This document shows positions 44,901-56,090 of a DNA stretch of 64,000 bases, piece after piece. Origin of the DNA: Pholis gunnellus (taxonomy: Eukaryota > Chordata > Actinopteri > Perciformes > Pholidae). The stretch spans positions 26,665,056 through 26,729,055 of the forward strand of contig OU342809.1 of the NCBI GenBank assembly GCA_910591455.2. The letters are read 5' to 3'. The position numbers and the translations under genes were made by a program. Under the pieces are notes generated by a model. That model did not search any database, was not told where the DNA came from, and saw only the letters and a list, made by a program, of their open reading frames with translations. Numbering within the stretch: position 1 is the stretch's first letter; every line of letters starts with the position of its first letter.

Positions 44901-47900
44901 GCTGCGGTGGTCGCGGGTGCTAAAACTCGGGCATGGGAGGAGTTCGGGGAGGCCATGGAGAAGGACTTTCGGTTGGCCTCAAGGAGGTTCTGGCAAACCA
45001 TCCGACGGCTCAGGAAGGGAAAGCAGGGCCTACCCCAGGCTGTTCTCAGCAGGGGGGGGGGACTGTTGACCCGGACGCGGGACATCGTCGGGCGGAGGAA
45101 AGAGCACTTTGAGGAACTCCTAAACCCGACCAACATGTCCTCTGCAGAGGAGGCAGCGCCTGAAGACCTGGGGGGCTCACCCATATCCCTGGCAGAGGTC
45201 GCTAAGGTAGTCAAAAAGCTCCTTGGTGGCAAGGCGCTGGGGGTGGATGAGATCCGCCCTGAGATGCTGAAGGCGCTGGACACTGTTGGGCTGTCTTGGC
45301 TGACACGCCTCTTCAGTGTCGCATGGGGGTCGGGATCAGTGCCCTTGGACTGGCAGACCGGTGTGCTCGAATTATTGGGGTATCACACTACTCAGCCTCC
45401 CGGGGAAAGCTTATGCCAGGGTGCTGGAAAGGAGGCTCCGACCGTTTGTCGAACCTCGAATTCAAGAAGAGCAGTACGGATTCCGTCCCGGCCGTGGAAC
45501 AGTGGACCAGCTCTTTACCCTCGCAAGACTACTGGAAGGGTTCTGGGAGTTTGCCCAACCAGTCCACATGTGTTTTGTGGACTTGGAGAAGGCTTTCGAC
45601 CGGGTCCCTCGGGGGTTCTTGTGGGGGGTGCTGCGGGAGTATGGGGTGCCGGACCCGTTACAACGGGCGATCCGGTCTCTGTACGACTGCAGTAGGAGCT
45701 GTGTCCGCATTCTTGGCAATAAGTCAGAGCCTCCGCCAGGGCTGCCCTTTGTCACCGGTCCTGTTCGTGACTTTCATGGACAGGATTTCTATGCGCAGCC
45801 AGGGGGTGGAGAACGTCAGGTTCGGGGGTCTCGGGATCACCTCTTTTCTGTTTGCAGATGATGTGGTCCTGTTGGCCTCCTCGGCTCGTGACCTCCAGCA
45901 TTCACTGGGGCGGTTTGCAGCCGAGTGTGAAGCGGCGGGGATGAGAGTTAGCACCTCCAAATCTGAGGCCATGGTGCTCTGCCGGGGTGGACCTATTAGT
46001 GCCGCGGTCTGCCTATTAGTGACCCCTGGTCTATAGGCTCTAATGAAAATGTATAGCAGCATCAATATGATATAAACACTCTGTGGCCCTCTAGAGAAAA
46101 CTGCTTCAAGTCTATCTGAACTTTTTGTGAGAAAAAGAAAGACTTAGGGTATTTTGCATATTTTTTGGACACATCTGTGGAGTTATGCTTCCGACCTCTG
46201 TATCGGCGTTTCTCATGGCAGTGATTGACTGACATCTAAGTGCCATTGTTGCTAGGAGATGTGGACAGCCGATGAGGTCATTATTGATCTGCCTCTCCCT
46301 GATGTTCTAATCATAGACTGTATGTAAGAAGTGAATGAAGTGAACAAAGTCAACGTGATGTAACGCGTTGATTTGTGGACTGCGGTTTGGAAGCCTCAAA
46401 TTCCAAATTTTGTCCGTCGCCATTTTTGGGTGAAGCTAAGTACAACGGAATAACATTTTTAGGAGATCAAAACTTTTATGAAGTGAAAACACACTGTTAA
46501 AGTTCCAAGACGAAAATAAACAGACCGGACAACGCCGTGGTAGCCACACCCCTAAAGCATACCCTGCTTTCTGGTCTAGTTGACTCTTAATGGGACCATT
46601 ATTTACTAAATGAACATCAAGACTTGAAACTAGAGATTGAGACCATAAATTCATGTTTACAATTTTTACGAAAGCTTCTTCCACTATTACGACGGCCGAA
46701 TGAAGGGTTGTTCTCACCTGGATTGGGGGACAGTTTTGTCGACAAAGAGGAAGATGGCTTTCTCCGAAGGTAGTTGGATGCGTTTCCTGATGATCCACAT
46801 GAACTGGGCCACTGTGATGTCAGAGGGCACCAGGTACTTCCTCTTATCAATGTCCACTATCTGAGAGCCGGAGACCTTCTCCACTATCACCTGGAGCACA
46901 TACATTAACAGAAAAATCAGGTGTGATTTGGCACGCTCTAATATGCAATTTCACAGTTTTATGAATGTTAGTTGCTATCTAAAAATGTCAGTAACATATG
47001 TCACTAGTAATCGACGGTGATAAGCCTGACGAGCAAAACCTTACTTCCACGCCACTATTTTTTCTCGTAAATTTGTCGGATTAACCAAGTTTTTTTCTCA
47101 TACATTTTATGACTTGATTATAAGTTTTTCTCAGAATGTAACCCCCTCCCTCTGCTCCGTAAATATATTTATTTTTTAACTACAATGGCCCCAATATGCG
47201 GCCGTTGATGAGTGATGGGACTGGCTGAAAGCATTCAGGCTGTGGGCCTTAAAACCAGCTAAAAAACGTTAATTATTAATTGAGAGAAACAGCGATATAT
47301 TCCCTGTGGGTTTATCATGACAAGCGACCCCCTTTACATTACACATGGTCATCTGATCCATTGCTTATATAATAATATTGACTTTGCAGCTTTAAAGTGT
47401 TGTTGCAACTTGTTTCTAAGAAAAGCACAATACAATACAATCCTACCCAGGTGCCACTGGAATCCAATTCTACAAATAGTATAATACTAATAATATTAGT
47501 GTAGCCTGATCTGTATCTGACACTGTGCAGTAATACAGGGTTTAAACAGAATGTGGATGACTATTTTTGAGTGAGGACAAAAGATTATACTTTTTTAAAT
47601 AGTTGCATGTGTGACGCCCACCAATGTGCTTTCACATGTAAATTGGTGTGTTTTGTGTTATGTACAGCCAATATGGTTTGCAGTGAGCATTGTATATGCT
47701 AGAAATATAATAATTTTATAAAGGACTGACGTGATTTCATTGTGTATGGAGTGTGCATTCCACCCTGTGGCCAGCAGGGTGCTTTTTGCTTTGCTTCGGG
47801 CAGGCTTTACAACAGTAGAGTTATGACCATAATGGCGCGATGCCGTTTCCTCATTCTGTGGAGCAGGCGAGATGAACAGACGTGAAATTGCCCTGTGTCA

Positions 47901-49766
47901 TTTGTGTGTCTTGTTTACAGAATATTATCATCTGGCTACTTGGTACCAGTCCTGAGAGCGGACAAATCCTTGCCTGGACCCCAGGTTGGGAACCACTGGT
48001 CTTGAAATGAATGTAAATGTCTTTGCAGTACTACTTTGCTCTAGTTTACAATGCCCCCCAGTGTTGAGCCTTGTCTCTTTTGTGAGGTCTAACAATGCAG
48101 TGAGCTGTCTTCCCATTAATTAAGCAGATGCAGAACGCAGGAATTACTCAAGGGGATTGAGTTTAACAGGCTTTATAATCCACACAAAAGGCCCAGAGTG
48201 TGTGTGTTTCCTCAGTCCCTCTGTATGCACTCTGATCGGAGGTGTCACTCGTTATGCTATATTCCCTTCCTACCATCGTGGCAGCATGGTTTTTCCTGGT
48301 GTGTCAGGTTCGAACTTCACAAACCGGAAAGTGTGTTTAGTAAACAGTAGAAATAAGCATGGAGGCCAGTGAACATGTCATGGTGTGTTTTCTTTTCATA
48401 TGTCACTTAGTCAGTTTCTCTTTCAAACTAGTGGTGATGACTGGCGAATTCCGAATAAAGGCATTTGATTGTGAGAACATCCTGAAGGTTTCCGTATAGG
48501 TTACTCTGCAGTGTACAATAAGGTGTCATCAGAGTTGTTCCATAGATGGTTTTAAGTTTTAAGGAACTTTGTGAGTAATGGAGCCACTCTGATTTGATTG
48601 AATAAAAACTGGGATTCTTCATCTGGGTCACAGTTGGAACTCTGCTTCTCTGAGCTACTCTCCTAATCTGCCTTACCGGACTATTATTACCACGCACTCG
48701 TTCTCTTCTGCACTCGCTCCTTATCTCTTGACTCTGTTGATCGCTCTATGGGGCCTTTGTCAAACCTCTCCCTACCCGATTTCACGCAGTTTGGACATTC
48801 GTGTGGTGGGTCCGCCAGATTGAGTGCCATCCCAAACTAAATAGCAGGAAGTGGAAGTGCAAAAGCGTGTTGCGTTCGTCATGGAAGATGCTGCGAAGGA
48901 TTGTTCCGCGCAACTACCTGAACAAATGTAAACTGCTCTAACTAAGGTAGACATTTAATACTGTCATACAGACGTCAACAAGTTAAAGGTTACATTGTAC
49001 TATGGATGAAATGTCTTGTCTAGAAAACGGTAGTTCATTTGATTGTTAAAAAACGAGAAGCTCATAAACAAGAGTTAAAAACGAGGAGAGGTTTACCAAA
49101 AAAGGAAATGCCACAAAGGTAGTAGCATGGGAGTACGTTTATTTATTTTTTTTGCTTTAGGTTCTCTGTATATATTTATTTTTATTCTTAAACCCTGTGA
49201 ATCTTTGCACATCCACTAGAATATACCTTTGCCAAGCTCTTTCATTTCAAACAGATACATTGTACACATTTTTTTAATAATAGGCCTATTATTTAATATA
49301 TTAACTGTCTTTTTTTTTGTCTATATGTATGTTTCCTGTTAATGCACCAAAACTTCAAAGCAAACTTGTATGTTAAAACTCACTTGGCAATAGACCAGAT
49401 TTTGATTCTTCTTTATAGGCTTAAAGACCTATTTTATGTGGAGTGAATGTAATGACTCCACTGTTCCCTCACTGTTATTTATGTCCAGTGGCGGCTGGTG
49501 GAACATTTTCTAGGTAGGGCTGTACCACATCCAATCAATTTCAGCAAACATCCCAGTATGATTTAATGCAAAAACATTAAGGTATCAAATACACATTACT
49601 ACTTTGCAGTTAAATATTTTACATTTATTCCAACACAAAACAAAGCAGTAAATAACATCTGACAAACACGTCAGGACATCTTATTTTTGTCACACTCAGG
49701 CAATTCAGTATAATATAATAACATATATCATATAATAATATTCAGTATAATATAAAACACACATAC

Positions 49767-49820
<54 letters not shown>

Positions 49821-51748
49821 TCTAAACAATTTCACCATAAAATAAGGGTAACTTACTGGCAGCAGGGACGCCAGTAATTCACAGTTTTTTTACGGTGAAC
49901 CAAATGTAATTTACTTTTACGGTATACTGGATTACGGTATGTGATAGTAGGATAACTGGGTTTTACAGTGATTTTAAGGTACATACCAGAATGTTACCGT
50001 TTATTTACAAAGGGTAATACAACCCAATACTTTTGCATTTAATTCCTATCCTAAAATAAAAGAATAACAATAATCATTCAATACATAATTGTTGCAGTTT
50101 AATACATGTTTTCAAGACAAACAATAAAGAAACATTTGTATTACATCACAAAACTCACAATGTACTGCATGTTTAGAAGAAAACAAGTCACACTCCGCAT
50201 ACCACTCTAAGGATATGTACCTACTGCTGAACAGCATACCACTCCAGGGATAGGTACATATCGCTGAACCACAGTGTCATACCATCGGCCACTTTTCGAT
50301 CTCGGTGTCATTCCCTCAGACACTGAATTAAAATAGCATTAACAACAGTGTAATAGAACTGCATCACAGTCTAGCTTGTTAACAAGTCGTATACACATTT
50401 ATAGTTAATTTAAACTGCATGAACTCACACATGAATGAAAACAATAAAGAGAGACAACACCTTAAAAGAGGACTTGACTGCAGCGTCTGGCTGGTATCCT
50501 CAATCTCTGACGAGTGACTGTAAAACAAACAAAATAAAAACTTTAGAAACACAATGTTCTGAACTTCTGGAAAGCTCAATGACATCCAGGATAAACACTT
50601 AAAAGAAACTTTGGGTGTGCAGCTGTGGGTTTGCATGTGCCTCACATATGTTAACATATCAGTGCAAGTCTTTACATGTGATGAGCTGATTATGTTAGGT
50701 GAAGAAATTAAGCTAAGACAATGGGCCACAATGGACTAAGTTCAACAATAAAATGAGTTTGATCTGGTGTTAATGTTGCTCCTGGGAGAACACGTAACGT
50801 TACTGTTAGCGTTACCTCAACTGTTCATCGTCTTGAACACACGTACATAACATTATCGTACCGTTTGCGGTCCTACAGTCGGTTCAATAATAGCACAAGT
50901 AAACACAAGTTAGGTTACTAACGTTACATCTTAACACTGTAATTGGTGATTAACTTTATTTATGTTAACTTAACTTGCTATGCTGTTAGCTAGCTAACCT
51001 TTCTAAGGCTACTTGAGCTCGAGCTAGCTAACGTTACAGAGCTAGCTCTACTAATATTAGCAACCTAATGCAATGAAACAGACCAAGTGAAACATTATCC
51101 GAGATGTTAGCAGTTCAATGATCATGAAGACAAAACAATAATGGAGACTTTGAATTTCGGATGATAAGCGTAAATTACCTCGACTCCTCGGTTGATCTCC
51201 ACATGGCTGTGGCTCAGAAGGATGAACTGAAGCTGTTGTGTCCAAAATCACGTTCAGGAGCAGTCGGTCACATCTTGTCACTCAAAAATGAATTTTAGGC
51301 AATAAGCAGTTTGAATCATAAAAATATTCTATCGTCATTACAGACACTTTAACCTACAATAGACAGTACGATGTAGATTGATTGTGATTCACTGAACTTG
51401 TATAGAGAAGCGTGTATCCACCTCTTCACAACCTCTTTTAAAACTCCATCTTAAAACGAAAACGATCTCCGTCCACACGTCGTTTCAGCATCTCCATTCA
51501 CACTAAAACTCCTGAAAATGAATATCACGTGACTATTCACATACACTGTGCATGCGTGTGGGTGCCGATGTAAACAGAAAGTAGATTGGTTGCTTCGTTA
51601 AAAAAAAATACGACATAGTCTTTAATAATGAAAGGTCGTGTTTGATACTTAAGATCTTCTCTAAAATCTTCCTCTATGAACTCAAACAGACACAGTCCGT
51701 GAAAATATATTATTTTTCAGACTTAACGTTACAGCGCTGCGGGTCTTG

Positions 51749-51780
<32 letters not shown>

Positions 51781-54591
51781 TAAAATCAACACTTACACGT
51801 AAAGGTTTACTAGATTATGGGTCCATAAATGTGGTCAACACGCGTCTCTCACTCGTTCCCTCTCGGTTTCCTTTTTGTCTGTTCTCACTCGTAGCTCTGC
51901 TGGTGGCTTATCTGTCACACTGGAGAGCAATTACTGCTTTGGCTCCTTTTACATTTTATCTTCGGACTTCACAATACTTGTGCACAGCAAAATAAGCATT
52001 ATTAAGAAAAGGAAAGTCCTCCGTTGTGTGTCCATCACCCTCCCTAAAGCCGCTAACCGTGACTTCAGACGGCCGCTCCGTAGGTCTGATAACGCCGCTG
52101 GACACGCCGCTCACTAATCGCTCCATTAAAAGCTGTTTCCTCCTTAATAATGCAGACTTTAACTGAAGAACAGCTGCTAGTAAAGACAACAAGGTCAGCA
52201 TCGCCTGTAATCAGTTGTCCATGTTAAATTAACCTGGTAGTCGATCGGTAACCAAGGCTGTTGTTTATGATTTCCGGGAAACGGTCACGTGATAGGTGTG
52301 TGACGAATCAGAGAAGGACACGTCATGACTGCTAAGAACCAATCAAGTAGCGAACACGGGTGTGGGCGTCATTGTTTCCAAATGTATCCGTTTTTGACCG
52401 TCCACAAGAATATGCAACCCCGGCGTTTTCAAACGTATCCGTCTTCGGGAGGGTTTTCAAACTCCTCCGTTTTCTGTGCTCGAAAACGCCGGCGTAGTGT
52501 GGACGCTCAGTGTAAACGTAGCAAAACATATGCGTTTTCAAATGGAAATGGAGTAGTGTGGATGTGGCCTTACATTCTCAGACAAATGCTTCATATCCCT
52601 CACTCCCGTACTGTCCATGCTGGATCTGTCCCCATTGTTTTAAAAAGCTAAATAAGTTATTAGCATGACTGCATCCAGTTAGCCAAACCTTTCTGGTGTA
52701 CCAGCTACTAGAAAAGCTTCGCATGTTCTGCTTCCCTTTCCCGCTAGTCTGCTGTCTGATTGTGAGGTCAAGCTGATCTGGGATCAGCTCTTTCACCTGC
52801 AGTTTCTCCGCCAAAGTTCTCCTCTCAAAAGGGTCTTGGAGGAGTAGTGCTTGCGCTCGCCTGTAGAGACTAGTCCTGACAAGGACGCGCAGTTTAAGGG
52901 TGATACAAATTTTGCCCCATGCTGAATGTATTTGAGGACGCTGATTGGCTGAATTGTATGTCATTCATTCATATAATTAATCAGCAATTGGCTAAACTGC
53001 TTCACAGACCCGCCTCCTGTGGGTGCCCTACTGCCCTCTATTGACCAGCCGCCACTGCTTATGTCGCTCATTATTAGCGCTGTGTGTAACAGTTGCCGCT
53101 TGATGCGAAATCATGGTTGCTGTTGCTGTCAGAGAGAAGGAAAGTTCGTTCCCAAAGCTCGCTGCTGTGTTTACACCCTCCACCTTTTAAGAAGGGTGCT
53201 TCATTCAGCTGAGAGTGTGACAACAAGAGTGGGGAGGTTCCGGTTTGAGAAAGACCCTATCTTTACCCTTTACCCCCATCCTACCTCCCCCCTCTTACTC
53301 ACCGGTACTCTGTCAGGATATTTGTTGCGTATTTTGGCTGACTCCACACATCGGTGCTCTGAGGGAGAGAGGGGAAACAAACAGGAAGTCAGGATTAAAA
53401 GGGATGAGTGAGGCCTCCTGGGAGCCTTCCTCCTCTAGTGCCTTTAATGCAAACCACAGCCAAGCCTAGTCTGCCAGTACTCCATATGTGGGACCAAACT
53501 CAGCATAAAGACAGACACCTGGACAGACGGACTATGTGATTATCTTCTCTAATTTTAGTGATCTTAATCGCAACAGTCTTTATTAAATGATACTAAACAT
53601 GTTGGTACTTCTCACTATCAAAGAGTGATGTGCTTCTTTGTGGGCAGGACCAGATGCAGCAGGCAGACACTGAACAGAGGCCAGAAAAGTGATGGGCGAT
53701 AAGATGTGGTGGATCCATTTAGGCTCTCATTAGCCCAGATAAGAGGCCTACTTTTGGAATCGTCTCGAGTTGCTTTAAAAAAAAAAAGGACGGTGGAGGT
53801 TAACTGAAGAGGATGTGAACAGGGGAAGCTTAAAGGAGCTGAGGAGCTCTTGGTGCTGCAAATCAAACTTGGCCCAGTGTGGGGGAACTTCACCAAACTC
53901 CATTCAGAATTCTGTTAAATGAATATTCACCCTGACTCATTACAATGTTCACGTTAGTGGGACATGTTACAAGCTCTGAAACAAATATTAAGATCATACT
54001 CTTAAATTTGGCACCCACTTAGTACACAGTCCCTGCTCATTTCAATTAAATATATTGCTGTTATTTAAAAGAAACAAATAAACGTTTGCTGTATTTTGTC
54101 AGCATAATGTCAGCATAATGTCCCAGAGGCAGTGTGGAGCAATGCGAAAAGTTACTATTGAGAGAAAGGACTTCTTTGTGTTGTATCATTTTGAATTATC
54201 TAACGTCACTACAATAAGCCATTGCCTACCAATATGTATGGCAGTGAAACTTTCCCATGCAAACATAAGATAGGTTTAAGGGGGGGGGGGGGGGGGGGGC
54301 TGACTAATATGATGGATCAGCAACGTTAAACGTGAACCCGATTCAACAGCGGTCATTTCACTTGCAGGCGGAACATGTTAGCATTTGTTGCTAGTCATGC
54401 AACGTTAGCCGCTATGGATCGGTCGTTTGCGGGTCGCATGCGTTTCTGCACCTATGCGGAATGATATGGCAAAATCGCGGAGGGAGCAAAACAGAAAGGG
54501 AGAGCGCATGACATGACAAGAGCATCTCTCGTTTCATAACAATCCAAACCCCGTTACCGAGGGAATGGTCCTCTTTAAACATCCATTTCAT
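41936..54591 (-). CDS. gabarapl2: GABARAPL2 (GATE-16), ATG8-family protein, 4 exons, complete
   Basis: Ubiquitin-like autophagy protein conjugated to phosphatidylethanolamine after ATG4 exposes Gly116. Exons in transcript order: 54591-54558, 53358-53303, 46890-46718, 42050-41936 (stop 41938-41936). Lengths 34, 56, 173 and 115 join in phase to 125 residues. Residues 1-116 read almost like human GABARAPL2: MKWMFKEDHSL, CVESAKIRNKYPDRVP, the block VEKVSGSQIVDIDKRKYLVP, FLFVDKTVPQS, and SGENTFG. The human protein has one residue after Gly116; here nine follow (YKAFYTTQG) before the stop. The start ATG at 54591 is the first true ATG; the open frame upstream has no ATG. The large introns contain a LINE (intron 3) and a 3.6-kb hAT element (intron 2). 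Confidence 0.96.
42490..42790 (+). mobile_element. LINE 3'-tail-like fragment
   Basis: A T-rich stretch ends in ccttgtatgtgcaacatact and a short ttctgattctgattc microrepeat, a pattern typical of the 3' ends of fish non-LTR elements. There is no coding sequence. Confidence 0.4.
43101..43515 (-). repeat. dispersed repeat (cgccatcttgg family), inverse copy
   Basis: Contains ccaagatggcgacgg, aaggcttcaaaacat and ccacttcttaaatacagact, the reverse of motifs at 46312-46430 (catagactgtatgtaagaag and cgccattttt). Its left part (aaatgattgtc, ttcaagtctttttc) also mirrors 46590-46650. The two copies flank the LINE in opposite orientation. Confidence 0.6.
43820..46030 (+). pseudogene. degenerate non-LTR retrotransposon (endonuclease and reverse transcriptase)
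   Basis: The plus-strand frames give an APE-type endonuclease (LLGDFNAHVGN, RSMIDFVIIS, STDHHLVVSW) and a reverse transcriptase with palm motifs CFVDLEKAFDRVPRG and LLFADDVV-like SFLFADDVVLLA. The longest open stretch is 44067-45370. At least four frame changes break it, near 44005, 44065, 45370 and 45730, with a small deletion near 45365 where the segment before NYWGITLLSLPGK is lost. Both the 5' end and the 3' end (after SKSEAMVL, about 45980) are missing. It lies in gabarapl2 intron 3 antisense to the gene. The type is common in teleosts; the clade is not assigned. Confidence 0.9.
46312..46660 (+). repeat. dispersed repeat (cgccatcttgg family), direct copy
   Basis: Begins catagactgtatgtaagaag and runs through gaagcctcaaattcc and cgtcgccattttt to a region mirroring 43101-43260. 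It ends 58 bp before gabarapl2 exon 3. Confidence 0.55.
49771..49816 (+). repeat. (TA)n microsatellite
   Basis: Short TA array inside the large hAT element. Confidence 0.93.
51440..52572. mobile_element. probable nested element inside the hAT copy
   Basis: The transposase frame of the host element is cut at about 52572, where gagtagtgtggatgtggcc begins in inverse orientation. Related gtccacac and aaaacg motifs occur near 51460. The left end is not resolved and no target duplication was found. Confidence 0.35.
54281..54299 (+). repeat. poly-G run in gabarapl2 intron 1
   Basis: About 19 consecutive G, a tract prone to sequencing error. The transcribed (minus) strand reads C. Confidence 0.9.
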
Positions 54592-56090
54592 CTTTGCTGG
54601 GTCCCCGCACTGAGGCGTGATGGTGGCGAGGAAAAGGCTGGCTTCTAAATCAGCGGATAATGTCGGCGTGACGTCCAAAAAATCCCGACAAAGCGATCAA
54701 AACAAAACGTCAACAATGTCTCTCTGCCCGAAGCTTCTAACTGTCCGTCTAGCTGTGAGGTGACGTCACAGTCTGACAGAAGGGGTGGTGATAACGATGC
54801 TACCTTCAAGTTCTCCCGGAAACTATCAATCCATCAATTGCCAGGCACTGGTGGAAGAAGTACTCAGACCTTTTACTTAATGCTATAGTGCAGAATACTT
54901 AGTTACTTTGTTAAGTAAAAATCCTGCATTCAAAAAAGCACTGGCAAGTATTGACATCAAAACATACTTAAAGTACCAAAAATAAAAGTACTCATTATGC
55001 AGAATGGCCCATTTCAGAATAATGTTTATTATATGGTACTGGATTATAGTTATTGACACATTAATGTGTACCTTACTTCAGAGGACGGCTGAGCCGACGG
55101 TGAGCAGCTAACTGTGCTAACAACAACAACAGTGCTGTCAGTGCTAACAAACAAGTTGGAACCAACGACTCCATAGGGCTGGACGTGTTATCAGCTGTTA
55201 TACCGTATCATAATGTATTAAATAATTATATATATTTTTGCATTAATATAAATCTTAAGCAAGGTAAATCTCTGATTACAGCACACACAGAGGGACTGGG
55301 ATATTTTATATTGATACTCTGAATTTGCCTGATATCAGACAGAATTGTAAATAAATTGTATTTTATGACAAAATATAGTAATATGTACAGGAGTTACATG
55401 GGCTGTATTAAAAGGGGAAGGGGGCCCATTGAGGCTCCATATGTACAGGGCCCAGATGGGTTGTGCTACGCCACTGCTCCCACTCAGTGAGAATAACTAC
55501 AGAAGTGTCAATCAACTGTTGGCAAAATGGCTTCAAAGCCACCATTGCTGTCACTTACGTAAAATAACTAATTTTGCAAAATAAAGCCCAAAAAGGTTTT
55601 TAAAAATGTAGTTTGTATCTCTAAATAGGTAACACTATAAGAGTAGCACATTTAGGCTATTTAAACTATGTGCGAGAGGGCCACTTGATTGGGATAACTG
55701 CGCGTGAACACTCCCACAGCGGAATAACAAAGGGATTTCTGTTCGTCCCATTGTACCGATATTGATTGAATGCAGCACGAATGTATATCCATGGTAACCG
55801 TGCGACGCTAGGCTAAGCTGAAACATGGCGCGGTGTATGGCACAAGACTAGCCAGGTGGCTAACGTAAATAGCATGTTTATACGCTACGTTTTGCCAAAA
55901 ATACGCTCTCTTTTACTTACCGAGGGTTAATCTGTGTCTACTCATGCTAATCCTCCGTCGCATCCACTTAGTTTTACTCACGTACCATATATGCTAGCTT
56001 AAACGTTAGCTTGACTCAGCTAGCTAACTAGCCGGCTGACTTGATGATACATAACACTCGCGGCCACGAACGCTATTTATACAGTTATCT
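54592..56090. promoter_or_regulatory. gabarapl2/tmem231 head-to-head promoter interval
   Basis: The start codons of gabarapl2 (minus, 54591) and tmem231 (plus, 56091) are 1.5 kb apart and transcribed away from each other. A perfect palindromic CRE, TGACGTCA, lies at 54761-54768, 170 bp upstream of the gabarapl2 ATG, in a CG-richer stretch (54600-54780). A common teleost interspersed repeat (about 54846-55075, cactggtggaagaagtactc) and another fragment ending ctacgccactg (about 55490) separate the two starts. No TATA box is convincing. Confidence 0.5.
54846..55075 (+). repeat. teleost dispersed repeat (ggtggaagaagtactcag family)
   Basis: Starts cactggtggaagaagtactc and includes tcctgcattc and ataaaagtactcattatgca, wording of a very abundant fish non-autonomous element. 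Its right end is unclear. Confidence 0.55.

Larger units (their letters stand above)
49486..53057 (-). mobile_element. 3.57-kb hAT element, decayed, ZMYM-like transposase remnant
   Basis: Terminal inverted repeats cagtggcggctgg and ccagccgccactg bound the element. The flanking octamers tttatgtc (49478-49485) and cttatgtc (53058-53065) match at 7 of 8 positions. On the minus strand at about 52600-52960 a frame carries SFSSSWYTRKVWLTGC, the TTF-type zinc-finger region of ZMYM1-like hAT transposases, which then ends. The rest of the transposase was not found. The middle is replaced by other repeats: a TA array (49771-49816), a CT run (51751-51776) and a probable nested element ending near 52570. 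It lies in gabarapl2 intron 2. Confidence 0.82.

Noticed and set aside
44067..45695. 542-residue intact host gene
   Set aside because: It is endonuclease/reverse transcriptase of a LINE with frame breaks on both sides and truncated ends; the last ~110 residues are out of frame.
54592..54678. N-terminal extension of gabarapl2
   Set aside because: The upstream frame is open but begins at a TTG, not an ATG; the family start MKWMF is at 54591.
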